Shown one piece after another: positions 32,602-32,696 of a stretch of DNA of 32,696 nt. Location: assembly GCA_903642265.1 (NCBI GenBank), contig CAHJWN010000045.1, positions 1-32,696 of the forward strand. Direction: 5' to 3'. Every line of letters begins with the position of its first letter. Position 1 is the first letter of the stretch. Made by a program: the position numbers and the translations under genes. This stretch comes from Acidobacteriaceae bacterium. Lineage in GTDB: Bacteria > Acidobacteriota > Terriglobia > Terriglobales > Acidobacteriaceae. Below the pieces are notes generated by a model that was not told the DNA's origin, did no database searches, and saw only the letters and a list, made by a program, of their open reading frames with translations.

Positions 32602-32663
32602 GAAAACGTTCTCTGGAAGACGAGCCTGGGCAGGGCTGAGTTCCGCATGAAAGTGTACGTGCA
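32602..32663 (-). promoter_or_regulatory. upstream region of the hybrid regulator with two operator-like dyads
   Basis: TGTACGTGCA (32654-32663) differs at one base from the TGTACGTACA core of the B. subtilis AraR box, and the adjacent regulator is AraR-like. A second near-palindrome, GAAAACGTTCTC (32602-32613), is centred on AACGTT just before the SD. Either could be an autoregulatory site; the match is by eye. Confidence 0.35.
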
Positions 32664-32696
32664 TTGCGGGTGAGAAGGATATAGCAATTGCGCGGA

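Noticed and set aside
1..32696. tRNA genes, CRISPR arrays, insertion sequences, toxin-antitoxin pairs
   Set aside because: I looked in the intergenic gaps for cloverleaf-like arms, regularly spaced repeats, transposase motifs and paired small genes, and found none.

Overview
The window looks like chromosomal DNA of a free-living, heterotrophic, moderately GC-rich bacterium. Gene content (a one-strand tad pilus locus with a DUF192 gene, a RhaE-RhaW fusion, LutABC, GlgP beside a GlgM-type glycosyltransferase, many TTG/GTG starts) suggests an Acidobacteriota soil bacterium of the Terriglobales type. That placement is inferred from gene types recalled, not from a search. I see no insertion sequences, prophage, CRISPR arrays, rRNA or tRNA genes.

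Layout. (1) 1-1068: the 5' part of an alpha/beta hydrolase (minus strand, cut by the window edge) and a small DUF3592-like membrane protein. (2) 1390-9707: a compact tad/Flp pilus locus on the plus strand in the order flp pilin, cpaA/tadV, cpaB, cpaC, cpaE/tadZ, cpaF/tadA, tadB, tadC. A 31-residue single-pass membrane protein and a DUF192 protein follow. No tadD, tadE, tadF or tadG is visible. (3) 9785-12808: a GT39-like membrane glycosyltransferase (minus) divergent from an EAL-HDOD signalling protein (plus). (4) 12883-14807: aldehyde dehydrogenase and its DUF779 partner, overlapping by one base. (5) 14914-24094: an L-rhamnose and L-lactate catabolic island. rhaI, the fused rhaEW and rhaB run leftward; rhaT and lutABC run rightward. 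The rhaI-rhaT gap holds two strong inverted repeats. (6) 24326-28150: glycogen phosphorylase and a GlgM/GlgA-type glycosyltransferase. (7) 28386-30677: uppS and a zinc-ribbon XRE regulator (minus), with an HD-domain protein divergent. (8) 30693-30710: a perfect ParB-type parS palindrome between convergent genes. (9) 30733-32593: pncA nicotinamidase downstream of a GntR-LacI hybrid (AraR-like) regulator.

How the genes work together. Rhamnose enters through RhaT, is isomerised by RhaI, phosphorylated by RhaB, and cleaved by RhaE to DHAP and L-lactaldehyde. The fused RhaW half oxidises the aldehyde to L-lactate, and LutABC oxidises L-lactate to pyruvate. The island therefore appears to encode the whole route from rhamnose to central metabolism. 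The parS site suggests this segment lies in the origin-proximal part of the chromosome. Several starts are non-ATG. The most unusual is a likely CTG start for lutA, which standard gene callers would miss, losing the first 44 residues including the first CCG cluster motif.
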